From Nocardioides sp. LHD-245 (lineage in GTDB: Bacteria > Actinomycetota > Actinomycetes > Propionibacteriales > Nocardioidaceae), in NCBI RefSeq assembly GCF_030929495.1, contig NZ_JAVFWN010000005.1:275837-339836 (forward strand): a stretch of 64,000 bases of DNA, in the 5' to 3' direction. The position numbers and the translations under genes are program-made. Positions 8,707 to 16,647 of this stretch are shown here, one piece after another. The notes beneath the pieces were generated by a model that saw nothing but the letters and a program-made list of their open reading frames with translations, was not told where the DNA came from and made no database searches. Positions within the stretch are counted from its first letter, which is position 1; every line of letters begins with the position of its first letter.

Positions 8707-8880
8707 GCACCTCACCCTGACAGTGGCGGCCACCGCCGACTACGCCGTGGGCGATCCGTCACCGATCGGTAAGAACCCGCCGGCAGCACCCACACCGTCG
8801 TCACGGGTCACGACGAGGACGGCGTGAGGGTCGCCGGCGAACGGCTCGCCACCCAGCGCGCGGGCGGATTGAGAACGGAC

Positions 8881-8910
8881 GAGGCCCCGGGTCGAATGAC
8901 CCGGGGCCTC
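8881..8910. terminator. Strong stem-loop beyond tRNA-Leu
   Basis: Perfect 12-bp inverted repeat GAGGCCCCGGGT / ACCCGGGGCCTC with the loop CGAATG. It lies 16 bp past the 3' end of the minus-strand tRNA-Leu and would terminate it. The neighbouring 8707-8880 stretch contains no convincing gene. Confidence 0.75.
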
Positions 8911-8926
8911 GTTTCACTTGCACACG

Positions 8927-9010
8927 TGCGCGAGGGGGGAGTTGAACCCCCACGTCCTTTCGGACACACGGACCTGAACCGTGCGCGTCTGCCTATTCCG
9001 CCACTCGCGC
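8927..9010 (-). tRNA. tRNA-Leu (anticodon CAG)
   Basis: 84-nt cloverleaf. The acceptor arm GCGCGAG (9010-9004) pairs with CTCGCGC (8934-8928), and the discriminator base is A. The anticodon stem CACGG/CCGTG encloses the loop TTCAGGT, giving anticodon CAG, which reads CUG, the main Leu codon in this genome. A long variable arm (TGTCCGAAAGGACG) and a T-loop in GGGGGTTCAACTCCCCC confirm a class II leucine tRNA. The CCA end is not encoded. Confidence 0.96.
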
Positions 9011-9201
9011 GTGAAGCCTGCCAAGGTTATCCCAGCCCGCGACGCTCACCCAAAACGGGGGGTACGCCGGAGGGTCGCCTCGCCGGGGAGCAGGCGAGCG
9101 GGGAGCGAAGGTCCCGGGTGGGGCAGGGCCCCACCGATACGATCGTGGGGATCGCCGGCCAGGTGTCCGGCGTGTGAGGCGTGCGGAAGGAGGGCAGCGA
9201 C

Positions 9202-9939
9202 GTGGGCGGACTGCAGCGGTTCGAGCAGCGTCTGGAGCAGGCGATCTCCGGCGTCTTCGCGCGCACCTTCCGCAGCGCCGTCCAGCCGGTGGAGGTCGCG
9301 GCGGCGCTGCAGCGCGAGCTCGACAACCAGGCACAGGTGCTCTCGCGGCAGCGGCGGCTGGTGCCCAACAGCTTCGTGGTGGAGCTGTCCGACGGCGACC
9401 TGGAGCGGCTGGCGCCGTACGACTCGGCGCTGGCGAGCGAGCTGTCGACGCAGCTGAGCGAGCACGCGGAGCTGCAGTCCTACGTCTTCCCCGGCCCGAT
9501 CCGGATCGTGTTCGAGTCGGCCGACGACCTGGGCACCGGGCGGTTCCGGGTGCGCAGTCACGCCGAGGCGGAGGTGACCGGGCAGAGCCGGCGCGGCGGC
9601 AGCCAGCGCACGCGGGCGGTGCTCGAGGTCAACGGCACCGAGCACCCGCTGCAGGCGCCCGGGCTGGTCGTGGGCCGCGGCAGCGAGGCCGACCTGCGGA
9701 TCAACGACCCCGGCGTGAGCCGGCGGCACGCCGAGTTCCTCATCACCACCCAGCCCGGTACGACGGGCACGGGCCCCGTCCACGTCGAGGTGCACGACAT
9801 GGGTTCGACCAACGGCATCCGCGTCGACGGGCAGAAGGTCGCGCGGGCGACCCTGCGCGACGGCTCCCGGGTCCAGATCGGCCACACGTCCCTCGTGCTC
9901 CGACTGCTCCAGGAGACAAGTCAGGTGGCGGATGTCTGA
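9202..9939 (+). CDS. fhaA: FHA-domain protein FhaA (DUF3662 + FHA)
   Basis: Predicted 245-aa phosphothreonine-binding adaptor. The N-terminal DUF3662 domain (about 1-115, beginning GGLQRFEQRLEQAISGVFAR) is followed by a linker and a C-terminal FHA domain. The FHA domain has the canonical GRGSEADLRI, SRRHAEF and GSTNGIRV motifs. In mycobacteria FhaA is recruited by PknB and regulates late peptidoglycan precursor export with MviN. The GTG at 9202 follows an AGGAGGG site; a GTG seven codons upstream lacks one. It is the first gene of the fhaA-fhaB-pstP-rodA-pbpA-pknA-pknB run, all plus strand with tiny gaps or overlaps. Confidence 0.96.
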   Translation: MGGLQRFEQRLEQAISGVFARTFRSAVQPVEVAAALQRELDNQAQVLSRQRRLVPNSFVVELSDGDLERLAPYDSALASELSTQLSEHAELQSYVFPGPIRIVFESADDLGTGRFRVRSHAEAEVTGQSRRGGSQRTRAVLEVNGTEHPLQAPGLVVGRGSEADLRINDPGVSRRHAEFLITTQPGTTGTGPVHVEVHDMGSTNGIRVDGQKVARATLRDGSRVQIGHTSLVLRLLQETSQVADV

Positions 9940-10396
9940 GCTGACCCTGTTCCTCGTCCGGATCGCCTATCTGGCGATCCTGTGGATCTTCGTGCTCTCC
10001 GCGATCTCGGTGATCCGCTCCGACATGTTCGGCGCCCGGGTGCCGGCACCGGCCGCCCCCGGCAAGCAGCCCCGCGCTCCGAAGCCGGCGAGCCCCCGCC
10101 GCGGCCAGCCGACCCGGGTCGAGGTGGTCCAGGGCGTCAACACCGGCATCGTGGCCGATCTCGCCCAGGCCCCCGTGCTCATCGGCCGCGGCAACGACGC
10201 GGCCATCCGCCTCGACGACGACTACGTCTCCACCCGCCACGCACGGATCGTCGAGTCCGGTGGCCAGTGGTACGTCGAGGACCTCGGCTCCACCAACGGC
10301 ACCTACCTCGGCAGCCAGCGGCTCACCCAGCCGGTCCCCGTCGGCCTCGGTTCGCAGATCCGCATCGGGAAGACGATCGTGGAGCTGAGGAAGTAG
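9932..10396 (+). CDS. fhaB: Membrane-anchored FHA protein FhaB/FipA
   Basis: Predicted 154-aa protein with one N-terminal transmembrane helix (about residues 5-27), a basic Pro/Ala linker and a C-terminal FHA domain. The FHA domain carries IGRGNDAAIRLDDDYVSTRHA and LGSTNGTYLG. FhaB (FipA) is a phosphothreonine reader linked to division and FtsZ/FtsQ interaction in mycobacteria. The ATG start lies inside the end of fhaA, an 8-bp overlap that implies coupling. Its stop directly abuts the pstP ATG. Confidence 0.96.
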   Translation: MSELTLFLVRIAYLAILWIFVLSAISVIRSDMFGARVPAPAAPGKQPRAPKPASPRRGQPTRVEVVQGVNTGIVADLAQAPVLIGRGNDAAIRLDDDYVSTRHARIVESGGQWYVEDLGSTNGTYLGSQRLTQPVPVGLGSQIRIGKTIVELRK

Positions 10397-11977
10397 ATGA
10401 CCGACGCCCCGACCACGCCACCGCCGCCGCCCGAGCAGCAGCCCGATCCGCAGCCCGACACCCCACCCGACAGCCCGCCCGACACGCCGACCGACACCCC
10501 GCCCGACACCCCGCCCGACACCCCGCCCGACACCCCGCCCGACACCCCGCCCGACACGCCGCCCGACACGCCGACCGACACCGTCGACGTGCGCCTGCGG
10601 GCGGCACAGCCCGCCCTCCGGCTGGACGGGTACGCCGTCTCCGACGTGGGCCGGGTGCGCAAGGACAACCAGGACTCCGGCTACTCCGGCCCGTGGCTGC
10701 TCGCGGTCTGCGACGGCGTGGGCGGCGCGGCCCGCGGCGACATCGCCTCGGGTACGGCGATCGGCGAGCTCCGCCGGCTCGACGAGCCGCCGGGTCCGGT
10801 CGACGTGATCGACCGGGTCAACGACGGACTGCACGAGGCGCACGTGTCGATCGGGGCGCAGGTCGACCAGGACCCCGCCCTCAACGGCACCAGCACGACC
10901 GCGACGGTCGCCCTGTTCGACGGGCGGCGACTCGCCGTGGGCCATGTCGGCGACTCGCGGGCCTACCTGCTCCGCGACGGTGAGCTGTCGCAGCTGACCA
11001 ACGACCACACCTTCGTGCAGAGCCTGATCGACGAGGGCCGGATCACCGAGGCCGAGGCGCGGGTCCACCCGCACCGCAACCTGATCCTCAAGGCCCTCGA
11101 CGGCCTGCACGACGTGGAGCCCGACCTGTTCGCGCTCGAGCTGATCCCCGGCGACCGGCTGTTCCTGTGCAGCGACGGCGCGTGCGGCGTCCTCGAGGAC
11201 GACCGGATCACCGCCCTGCTGGTCGACGGCACCCCGGAGTACACCTCGATCGAGCTGGTCCGCGCCAGCCTCGACGCCGGCAGCTCCGACAACGTCACCT
11301 GCGTCGTCGCCGACGTCGTCGCCGAGCCGGCCGGACGCGCACCGGCCGAGCCGATGGTGGTCGGCGCGGCGGCCGACCTGAGCCGGCGCCGCACGCGCGC
11401 CCTGTTCCGCGGGCACCGCTCCGGCGACACCGGGGAGCTGGAGCCGGTGACCGCCGAGATCCCGGCAGGGATCGGCCACGCCATCCCCGAGGACCCGATC
11501 GTCGATCCCGAGGCGCTGCGCTACGCGCCGCAGCCGCCGCCGCGCTACGCGTGGGCCCGTCGCCTGCTGGCGGCGGCGATCGTGCTCGGCATCGGCTGGA
11601 TCGCGGTCGGCACGGGATACTGGTGGAGCCAGCAGAAGTACTACGTCGGCGAGCAGGACGGCTTCGTGGTGATCTACCGCGGCGTCGACGTACCCGGCCT
11701 GTCCCACGTCTACGAGGTCTCCGACCTCGCGGTCGCCGACCTCCAGGAGTCCACCCAGGAGGAGGTCCGCGACGGCGCGATGATCTACAGCACCGTCGAG
11801 CGCGCTCGCGACGCGATCACCCGGATCGGCGCCAACGGGCGCCAGTCCGACGATGCCACCACACCCCCCACCCCGACCGACCCCGCCGCGCCGACCACCG
11901 TGCCCACCACGGCACCCACCTCCGACTCCGCGTCGCCGTTCGCCCCCCCGACCTCCGCCACGCCGAGCGGCGCCTGA
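10397..11977 (+). CDS. pstP: PP2C-type Ser/Thr phosphatase PstP with tandem-repeat N-terminus
   Basis: Predicted 526-aa phosphatase expected to dephosphorylate PknA/PknB and their targets. An N-terminal extension (residues 1-62) is made mainly of DTPP tetrapeptides and is unusual for PstP. The PP2C domain follows (about 76-305) with VRKDNQD, VCDGVGG, GHVGDSRAYLLRDG, LCSDG and SSDNVTCVV, supplying the metal-binding Asp residues. A transmembrane helix (about 392-410) separates it from an extracytoplasmic tail ending in a Thr/Pro-rich stretch. The ATG follows fhaB without a gap and with a GAGGAAG site. Confidence 0.95.
   Translation: MTDAPTTPPPPPEQQPDPQPDTPPDSPPDTPTDTPPDTPPDTPPDTPPDTPPDTPPDTPTDTVDVRLRAAQPALRLDGYAVSDVGRVRKDNQDSGYSGPWLLAVCDGVGGAARGDIASGTAIGELRRLDEPPGPVDVIDRVNDGLHEAHVSIGAQVDQDPALNGTSTTATVALFDGRRLAVGHVGDSRAYLLRDGELSQLTNDHTFVQSLIDEGRITEAEARVHPHRNLILKALDGLHDVEPDLFALELIPGDRLFLCSDGACGVLEDDRITALLVDGTPEYTSIELVRASLDAGSSDNVTCVVADVVAEPAGRAPAEPMVVGAAADLSRRRTRALFRGHRSGDTGELEPVTAEIPAGIGHAIPEDPIVDPEALRYAPQPPPRYAWARRLLAAAIVLGIGWIAVGTGYWWSQQKYYVGEQDGFVVIYRGVDVPGLSHVYEVSDLAVADLQESTQEEVRDGAMIYSTVERARDAITRIGANGRQSDDATTPPTPTDPAAPTTVPTTAPTSDSASPFAPPTSATPSGA
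10457..10582 (+). repeat. 12-bp tandem repeat inside pstP
   Basis: About ten and a half copies of the 12-bp unit GACACCCCGCCC, with a few substitutions. They encode DTPP tetrapeptides in the pstP N-terminus. The period is a multiple of three, so copy-number changes preserve the reading frame. The five central copies are identical, which points to recent expansion. Confidence 0.9.
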
Positions 11978-11994
11978 GGGGCGGACGACCGACC

Positions 11995-13389
11995 ATGGCC
12001 ACCAACTCCGCGCTGATGGGATTCGTGCACCGCCGCCGGCGGGGCGCGGAGCTCTTCCTGCTCGTCCTCGCCCTGATCGTCGGCATCGGCGCCTACGCCG
12101 CCGTCGGCCTCGGCGTCGACGGCGAGGTGCCCACGAACCTGATCGGGTACGGCGGCTGGCTGACCCTCCTCGTCGTCGCCGCGCACATCGCGGTGCGCAT
12201 CGTCGCGCCGTACGCCGACCCGGTGCTGCTGCCCGTCGTGGCGGCCCTCAACGGGCTGGGCCTGGCGATCATCCACCGCATCGACCTCGCCAAGGACACC
12301 GGACTGGCCAGCCAGCAGCTGACCTGGATGACGCTCGGCGTCGTCCTCTTCGTCGCGACCCTGATCGTGCTCCCCGACCACCGGCTGCTCGCCCGGTTCA
12401 CCTACACCTCGGGCCTGACCGCCATCGCGCTGCTGATCCTGCCGATGATCCCGGGCCTCGGCACCCAGATCAACGGCGCCCGGATCTGGATCTCGCTCGG
12501 CCCGTTCAGCTTCCAGCCCGGCGAGATCGCGAAGGTGCTGCTCGTCATCACCTTCGCCGGCTACCTCGTCGTCCACCGCGACGCGCTCGCTCTGGCCGGC
12601 CGGCGCGTGGTGTTCGTCGACCTGCCGCGCGGTCGCGACCTCGGGCCGATCCTGATGATGTGGGTCGTCAGCCTCGGCATCCTCGTGCTGCAGCGCGACC
12701 TCGGCTCCAGCCTGCTGTTCTTCGGCCTCTTCCTCGTCATGCTCTACGTCGCGACCGAGCGCCCGGGCTGGCTGGTGGTCGGCGCCCTGCTGTTCTTCGG
12801 CGGCGCGGCGGTCGCGTTCCGGATCTTCAGTCACGTGCAGAGCCGCGTCGACATCTGGCTCGACCCGTTCGCCGACGCCGACGGCAGCGGCTACCAGCTG
12901 GTGCAGGCCCTCTACGGCTTCGCCTGGGGCGGGCTCGTGGGTCGCGGCCTCGGCGAGGGCATGCCGCAGCGGGTGCCGTACGTCGAGTCCGACTTCATCC
13001 TCGCCGCCGTCGGCGAGGAGCTGGGCCTGACCGCGGTGATGGCGGTGCTGCTGCTCTACGGCCTGGTCGTCGAGCGGGCACTGCGCGCGGCGCTCATCTC
13101 CCGCGACGGCTTCGGCAAGCTGGTCGCCACCGGTCTCGCCGCGGTCTTCGCGCTCCAGGTGTTCGTCGTCATCGGCGGCGTCACCCGGCTGATCCCGCTG
13201 ACCGGACTCACCACGCCGTTCCTGTCGTACGGCGGCTCCTCCCTCGTCGCGAACTGGGTGATCATCGCGATCCTGCTGCGCATCTCCGACCAGGCCCGCC
13301 GGCCGCTGCCCGACCTGGCGGCCGACGAGGCGGAGGACCCCGACGACCAGGCCACCCAGGTCGTCAAGGTCATGCCGGAGTGGCGGTGA
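11995..13389 (+). CDS. rodA: RodA/FtsW-type peptidoglycan glycosyltransferase (SEDS)
   Basis: Predicted 464-aa SEDS protein with about ten to twelve transmembrane helices. Recognisable stretches are GARIWISLGPFSFQPGEIAKV, LQRDLGSSLLFFGLF, VPYVESDFILAAVGEELG and the C-terminal LIPLTGLTTPFLSYGGSSLV. It polymerises lipid II glycan strands, partnered by the class B PBP encoded next (pbpA). The ATG at 11995 was chosen because the cytoplasmic leader MATNSALMGFVHRRRRGAE precedes helix 1; longer in-frame versions run through pstP. It lies 17 bp after pstP and 8 bp before pbpA. Confidence 0.96.
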   Translation: MATNSALMGFVHRRRRGAELFLLVLALIVGIGAYAAVGLGVDGEVPTNLIGYGGWLTLLVVAAHIAVRIVAPYADPVLLPVVAALNGLGLAIIHRIDLAKDTGLASQQLTWMTLGVVLFVATLIVLPDHRLLARFTYTSGLTAIALLILPMIPGLGTQINGARIWISLGPFSFQPGEIAKVLLVITFAGYLVVHRDALALAGRRVVFVDLPRGRDLGPILMMWVVSLGILVLQRDLGSSLLFFGLFLVMLYVATERPGWLVVGALLFFGGAAVAFRIFSHVQSRVDIWLDPFADADGSGYQLVQALYGFAWGGLVGRGLGEGMPQRVPYVESDFILAAVGEELGLTAVMAVLLLYGLVVERALRAALISRDGFGKLVATGLAAVFALQVFVVIGGVTRLIPLTGLTTPFLSYGGSSLVANWVIIAILLRISDQARRPLPDLAADEAEDPDDQATQVVKVMPEWR

Positions 13390-13397
13390 GCTGAGCG

Positions 13398-14930
13398 ATG
13401 AACAAGCCGATCCGCGCCGTCTCGATCTTCTGCATGTTCCTGTTCCTCGCCCTGATGGCGAACGTGACCTACGTGCAGTTCTGGAAGTCCGACGACTACA
13501 ACACCGACCCCCGCAACGCCCGCGTCGCCGAGGCGTCCTACAGCCGCGAGCGCGGCCAGATCCTGGTCGGCGAGAAGCCGGTCGCGGAGAGCAAGAAGTC
13601 CGACGACCGCTACAAGTACCTCCGCGTCTACCCGGAGGCCGGCTCCCGGATGTTCGCGCCGGTCACCGGCTACCTCCAGCTCGGCAGCCAGACCGGCATC
13701 GAGCGCAGCCAGAACGCCGTGCTCACCGGTGAGGACCCGCAACTGTTCGTCACCCGGCTCGTCGACCTGCTCAAGGGCGAGACCGCTCAGGGCGGCAATG
13801 TCGTGCTCACCTTGGACGCCGACGCCCAGAAGGCCGCGTTCGAGGGGCTGCGCGACACCCTCGGCCCGCGCGGCGAGGGCTCGGTCGTGGCGATCCAGCC
13901 CAAGACCGGCCGGGTCCTGGCGATGGCCTCCTACCCGTCGTACGATCCCAACGAGCTCGCCACCCACGACTCCGCGAAGGCGTCGGAGGCCTACCAGGCG
14001 CTCGACGCCGACGAGCGCGAGCCGCTGCTCAACCGGGCGCTGCGGACCCGGCTGTTCCCCGGCTCGACCTTCAAGCTGGTGACCGCCGCCGCCGCGATCG
14101 AGGACGGCAAGTATCACGCGAGCGACGACGTCCCCGCCGGGGCGTCGTACCAGCCGCCGGGCACCACCCACCAGATCGGCAACGACGGCCGCAGCCGGTG
14201 CAGCCCCGAGAAGATCAGCTTCGCGACCGCGATGGAGTGGTCCTGCAACACCACCTTCGCGCAGCTCGCGGTCGAGGTCGGCCCGGAGAAGATGCGCGAG
14301 CAGGCCGAGGCGTTCGGCTTCAACAGCACCTCGCTGCTCGACCTGCAGGGCCAGGTCCCGTCGGTCTACCCGACCGGCGTCGACGTGCCGGACGACGAGG
14401 GCGGCGGCACCCGCGAGCTGAGCCTCGCCGAGACAGCGCAGACCGGCATCGGGCAGAACACCGTCCAGTCGACGCCGTTGCAGATGGCCATGGTCACCGC
14501 CGCGATCGCCAACCAGGGCAAGCTGATGCGGCCCTATCTGGTCGAGAAGGTGCAGACCGCCGGGTTCAACGTGCTGCGCACCACCGAGCCCGAGACCCTC
14601 AACGAGAGCGCCGTGTCGGCCGCGACCGCCGGTGAGCTCACCCAGCTCCTCGAGGCGACCGTCGCCGACGGGACCGCGTCGCCCGCCGCGATCCCCGACG
14701 TGCGGGTGGCCGGCAAGACCGGCACCGCCCAGCGCGGCGACTCCCTGTGCAGCGCGGGCGGCAAGCCGCCGTACGCCTGGTTCGTCTCGTTCGCGCCGGC
14801 GGAGGACGCCGAGGTGGCGGTGGCGGTGATGATCGAAGAGGCGCCCGACCGGGCGTGCAACGAGATCGCGGGCGGCCAGCTCGGTGGTCCGATCGCGAAG
14901 GCAGTGATGGAAGCGGTGTTGGAGAAGTGA
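13398..14930 (+). CDS. pbpA: Class B penicillin-binding protein PbpA
   Basis: Predicted 510-aa transpeptidase anchored by a single N-terminal helix (about 6-27). The transpeptidase domain has the active-site SxxK in FPGSTFKLV, the SxN motif in EWSCNTTF and the KTG motif in VAGKTGTAQ. Partner of RodA in wall synthesis and septation. The ATG at 13398 sits 8 bp after rodA. The stop codon (14928-14930) forms part of a 14-bp inverted repeat whose other arm covers the pknA ribosome binding site. Confidence 0.96.
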   Translation: MNKPIRAVSIFCMFLFLALMANVTYVQFWKSDDYNTDPRNARVAEASYSRERGQILVGEKPVAESKKSDDRYKYLRVYPEAGSRMFAPVTGYLQLGSQTGIERSQNAVLTGEDPQLFVTRLVDLLKGETAQGGNVVLTLDADAQKAAFEGLRDTLGPRGEGSVVAIQPKTGRVLAMASYPSYDPNELATHDSAKASEAYQALDADEREPLLNRALRTRLFPGSTFKLVTAAAAIEDGKYHASDDVPAGASYQPPGTTHQIGNDGRSRCSPEKISFATAMEWSCNTTFAQLAVEVGPEKMREQAEAFGFNSTSLLDLQGQVPSVYPTGVDVPDDEGGGTRELSLAETAQTGIGQNTVQSTPLQMAMVTAAIANQGKLMRPYLVEKVQTAGFNVLRTTEPETLNESAVSAATAGELTQLLEATVADGTASPAAIPDVRVAGKTGTAQRGDSLCSAGGKPPYAWFVSFAPAEDAEVAVAVMIEEAPDRACNEIAGGQLGGPIAKAVMEAVLEK

Positions 14931-15089
14931 TCACCTCCGAAGGTGCGCTGTGTGTCCCGCACTCCGGGCACGCACCTGGCGGCGTTGGCGTCGCTCGTTG
15001 GACGAGCCAGTACGACTTCGCTCCGCCGCCTTGCCATGCACGCACCCGGAGCACGGGCCACCCCCACCACACCTCCGGAGGTGATCACT
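14926..15089 (+). promoter_or_regulatory. Inverted-repeat leader able to mask the pknA ribosome binding site
   Basis: The arm AGTGATCACCTCCG (14926-14939, including the pbpA stop) is perfectly complementary to CGGAGGTGATCACT (15076-15089), which contains the pknA Shine-Dalgarno GGAGGTGATC. Local alternatives exist. CACCT/AGGTG pairs at 14932-14945, and the palindrome CACCTCCGGAGGTG lies at 15070-15083. Between the arms there is a further hairpin GCTCGT-TGG-ACGAGC (14993-15007). The leader could therefore switch between open and closed forms in the pbpA-pknA mRNA. No protein-coding signal is visible in the 160-bp gap. Confidence 0.6.
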
Positions 15090-15090
15090 C

Positions 15091-16647
15091 GTGACCGAGC
15101 AGAGCAGGTACGCCGACCGGGCCGGTCGCTATCGCCTCGACTCCAAGATCGCCACCGGCGGCATGGGAGTGGTGTGGCGCGGCACGGACACCCGGCTGAA
15201 CCGGCCCGTCGCGGTGAAGGTCCTCAAGCCCGAGTACGCCGACGACCCGATGTTCCGCAGCCGCTTCGAGGGCGAGGCGCGCAGCGCCGCCGCGCTCCAC
15301 CACCCGGGCATCGCGGGGGTCTACGACTACGGCGCCGGCCCCGACGACGCCGCCGGCGGCGACCTGCCGCCCTATCTGGTGATGGAGCTGGTCGACGGCC
15401 AGCCGCTGTCCGCGCTGCTCGCCAACGCCCGTGCCAGCGGGCGCACCCTCGACACCGGCGTCGTGCAGGACCTGATGGCCCAGGCCGCCGACGCGCTCGC
15501 CGTCGCCCACCGGGCCGGCATCGTGCACCGCGACGTGAAGCCCGCCAACCTGCTGGTCACCTCGGACCGCACGGTCAAGATCACCGACTTCGGCATCGCC
15601 CGGGCGCTCGACGCCGTCGCGCTCACCCGCACCGGCTCCGTGATGGGCACCCCGCAGTACCTCAGCCCCGAGCAGGCCCGCGGCAACCCGTCCACCCCCG
15701 CCTCCGACGTCTACTCCCTGGGCGTCGTCGCCTTCGAGTGCCTGGCCGGCCGCCGCCCGTTCGAGGCCGAGACGCCGGTCGCCACCGCGCTGGCCCACCT
15801 GCAGCAGCCGGTGCCGCAGCTGCCGCCGAGCGTCCCCGGGCCGCTGGCCGCGGTGGTGCGGCGCGCGCTCGCGAAGGACCCCGCCGAGCGGTACGCCGAC
15901 GGCGCGGCCTTCGCCGAGGCGCTGCGCTCGCCCGAGGTCGCCGCGGCGGCCGCTCCGGACGATGCCGGCGACGGCCACACCCGGGTGCTGACCGGGGTGG
16001 TACCGCCCGTACCGGTCCCTCCCACGGCCGGCACCCCGACGCCCGAGCCGATGCGGCGCCTGGACAGCCCCTCGGCGTACGCCGGCGACGACCAGCCGCC
16101 CCGGCGCGACGCCAACGGCGAGGACGACGAGCGCACCTCGCCCTGGCCGATCGCGATCGCCGTGCTCGTGGTCGTCGCGATCGCCGTGGTCGCGGCGTTC
16201 CTGCTGCTCGGCGACGACGGTGACGACGACCCGATCGACACGGAGACCACCCGGTCGACGCCGACGACCGAGACGACCACGGAGGACACCGAGCCGACCA
16301 CCGAGCCGCCGACGGAGCCCACCACGGAGGCGCCGAAGACGGTCGAGGTCGACCAGGAGCAGTACACCTGCTTCAGCAACTACCAGCAGGCCGTCACCGA
16401 CCTCAAGGCCGACGGCCTCAAGGTCACCTGGGAGCAGGACTCCCGGACCAACGACGGCAGCTGCGACGAGGGCACCGTGTCCCGGTTCTCCCGCAACGGC
16501 ACGCTGACCGTCGGCGACGCGATCGTCGTCTTCTACTGGGGCCCCGAGCCGGTGGACCCGACCACGCCGCCGACCACGCCCACGACGCCGACCGACCCGG
16601 TCACCCTGCCCACCCCTCCCACCGACCTCACCGGGGGTGCCCAGTGA
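15091..16647 (+). CDS. pknA: Ser/Thr protein kinase PknA
   Basis: Predicted 518-aa transmembrane kinase. The kinase domain (about 13-275) has GGMGVVWRG, the Lys in VAVKVL, the catalytic IVHRDVKPANLL, ITDFGIARA and the activation loop GTPQYLSPEQA. After an acidic, Pro-rich juxtamembrane stretch comes a helix (about 350-372), then a Thr/Glu-rich linker and a small extracellular domain. That domain is PASTA-like (DLKADGLKVTWEQ..) with two Cys residues that could form a disulfide, followed by a Thr/Pro tail. The GTG start follows an ideal GGAGGTGATC site that lies in an inverted repeat. It overlaps pknB by 4 bp. Confidence 0.95.
   Translation: MTEQSRYADRAGRYRLDSKIATGGMGVVWRGTDTRLNRPVAVKVLKPEYADDPMFRSRFEGEARSAAALHHPGIAGVYDYGAGPDDAAGGDLPPYLVMELVDGQPLSALLANARASGRTLDTGVVQDLMAQAADALAVAHRAGIVHRDVKPANLLVTSDRTVKITDFGIARALDAVALTRTGSVMGTPQYLSPEQARGNPSTPASDVYSLGVVAFECLAGRRPFEAETPVATALAHLQQPVPQLPPSVPGPLAAVVRRALAKDPAERYADGAAFAEALRSPEVAAAAAPDDAGDGHTRVLTGVVPPVPVPPTAGTPTPEPMRRLDSPSAYAGDDQPPRRDANGEDDERTSPWPIAIAVLVVVAIAVVAAFLLLGDDGDDDPIDTETTRSTPTTETTTEDTEPTTEPPTEPTTEAPKTVEVDQEQYTCFSNYQQAVTDLKADGLKVTWEQDSRTNDGSCDEGTVSRFSRNGTLTVGDAIVVFYWGPEPVDPTTPPTTPTTPTDPVTLPTPPTDLTGGAQ

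Noticed and set aside
8824..9177. Plus-strand ORF overlapping tRNA-Leu
   Set aside because: It runs through the tRNA and its terminator and has no homology or start signal.
10303..10668. Minus-strand ORF with (GVSG)n repeats
   Set aside because: Antisense reading of the DTPP repeat in pstP; no ribosome binding site and it sits inside the kinase/phosphatase operon.
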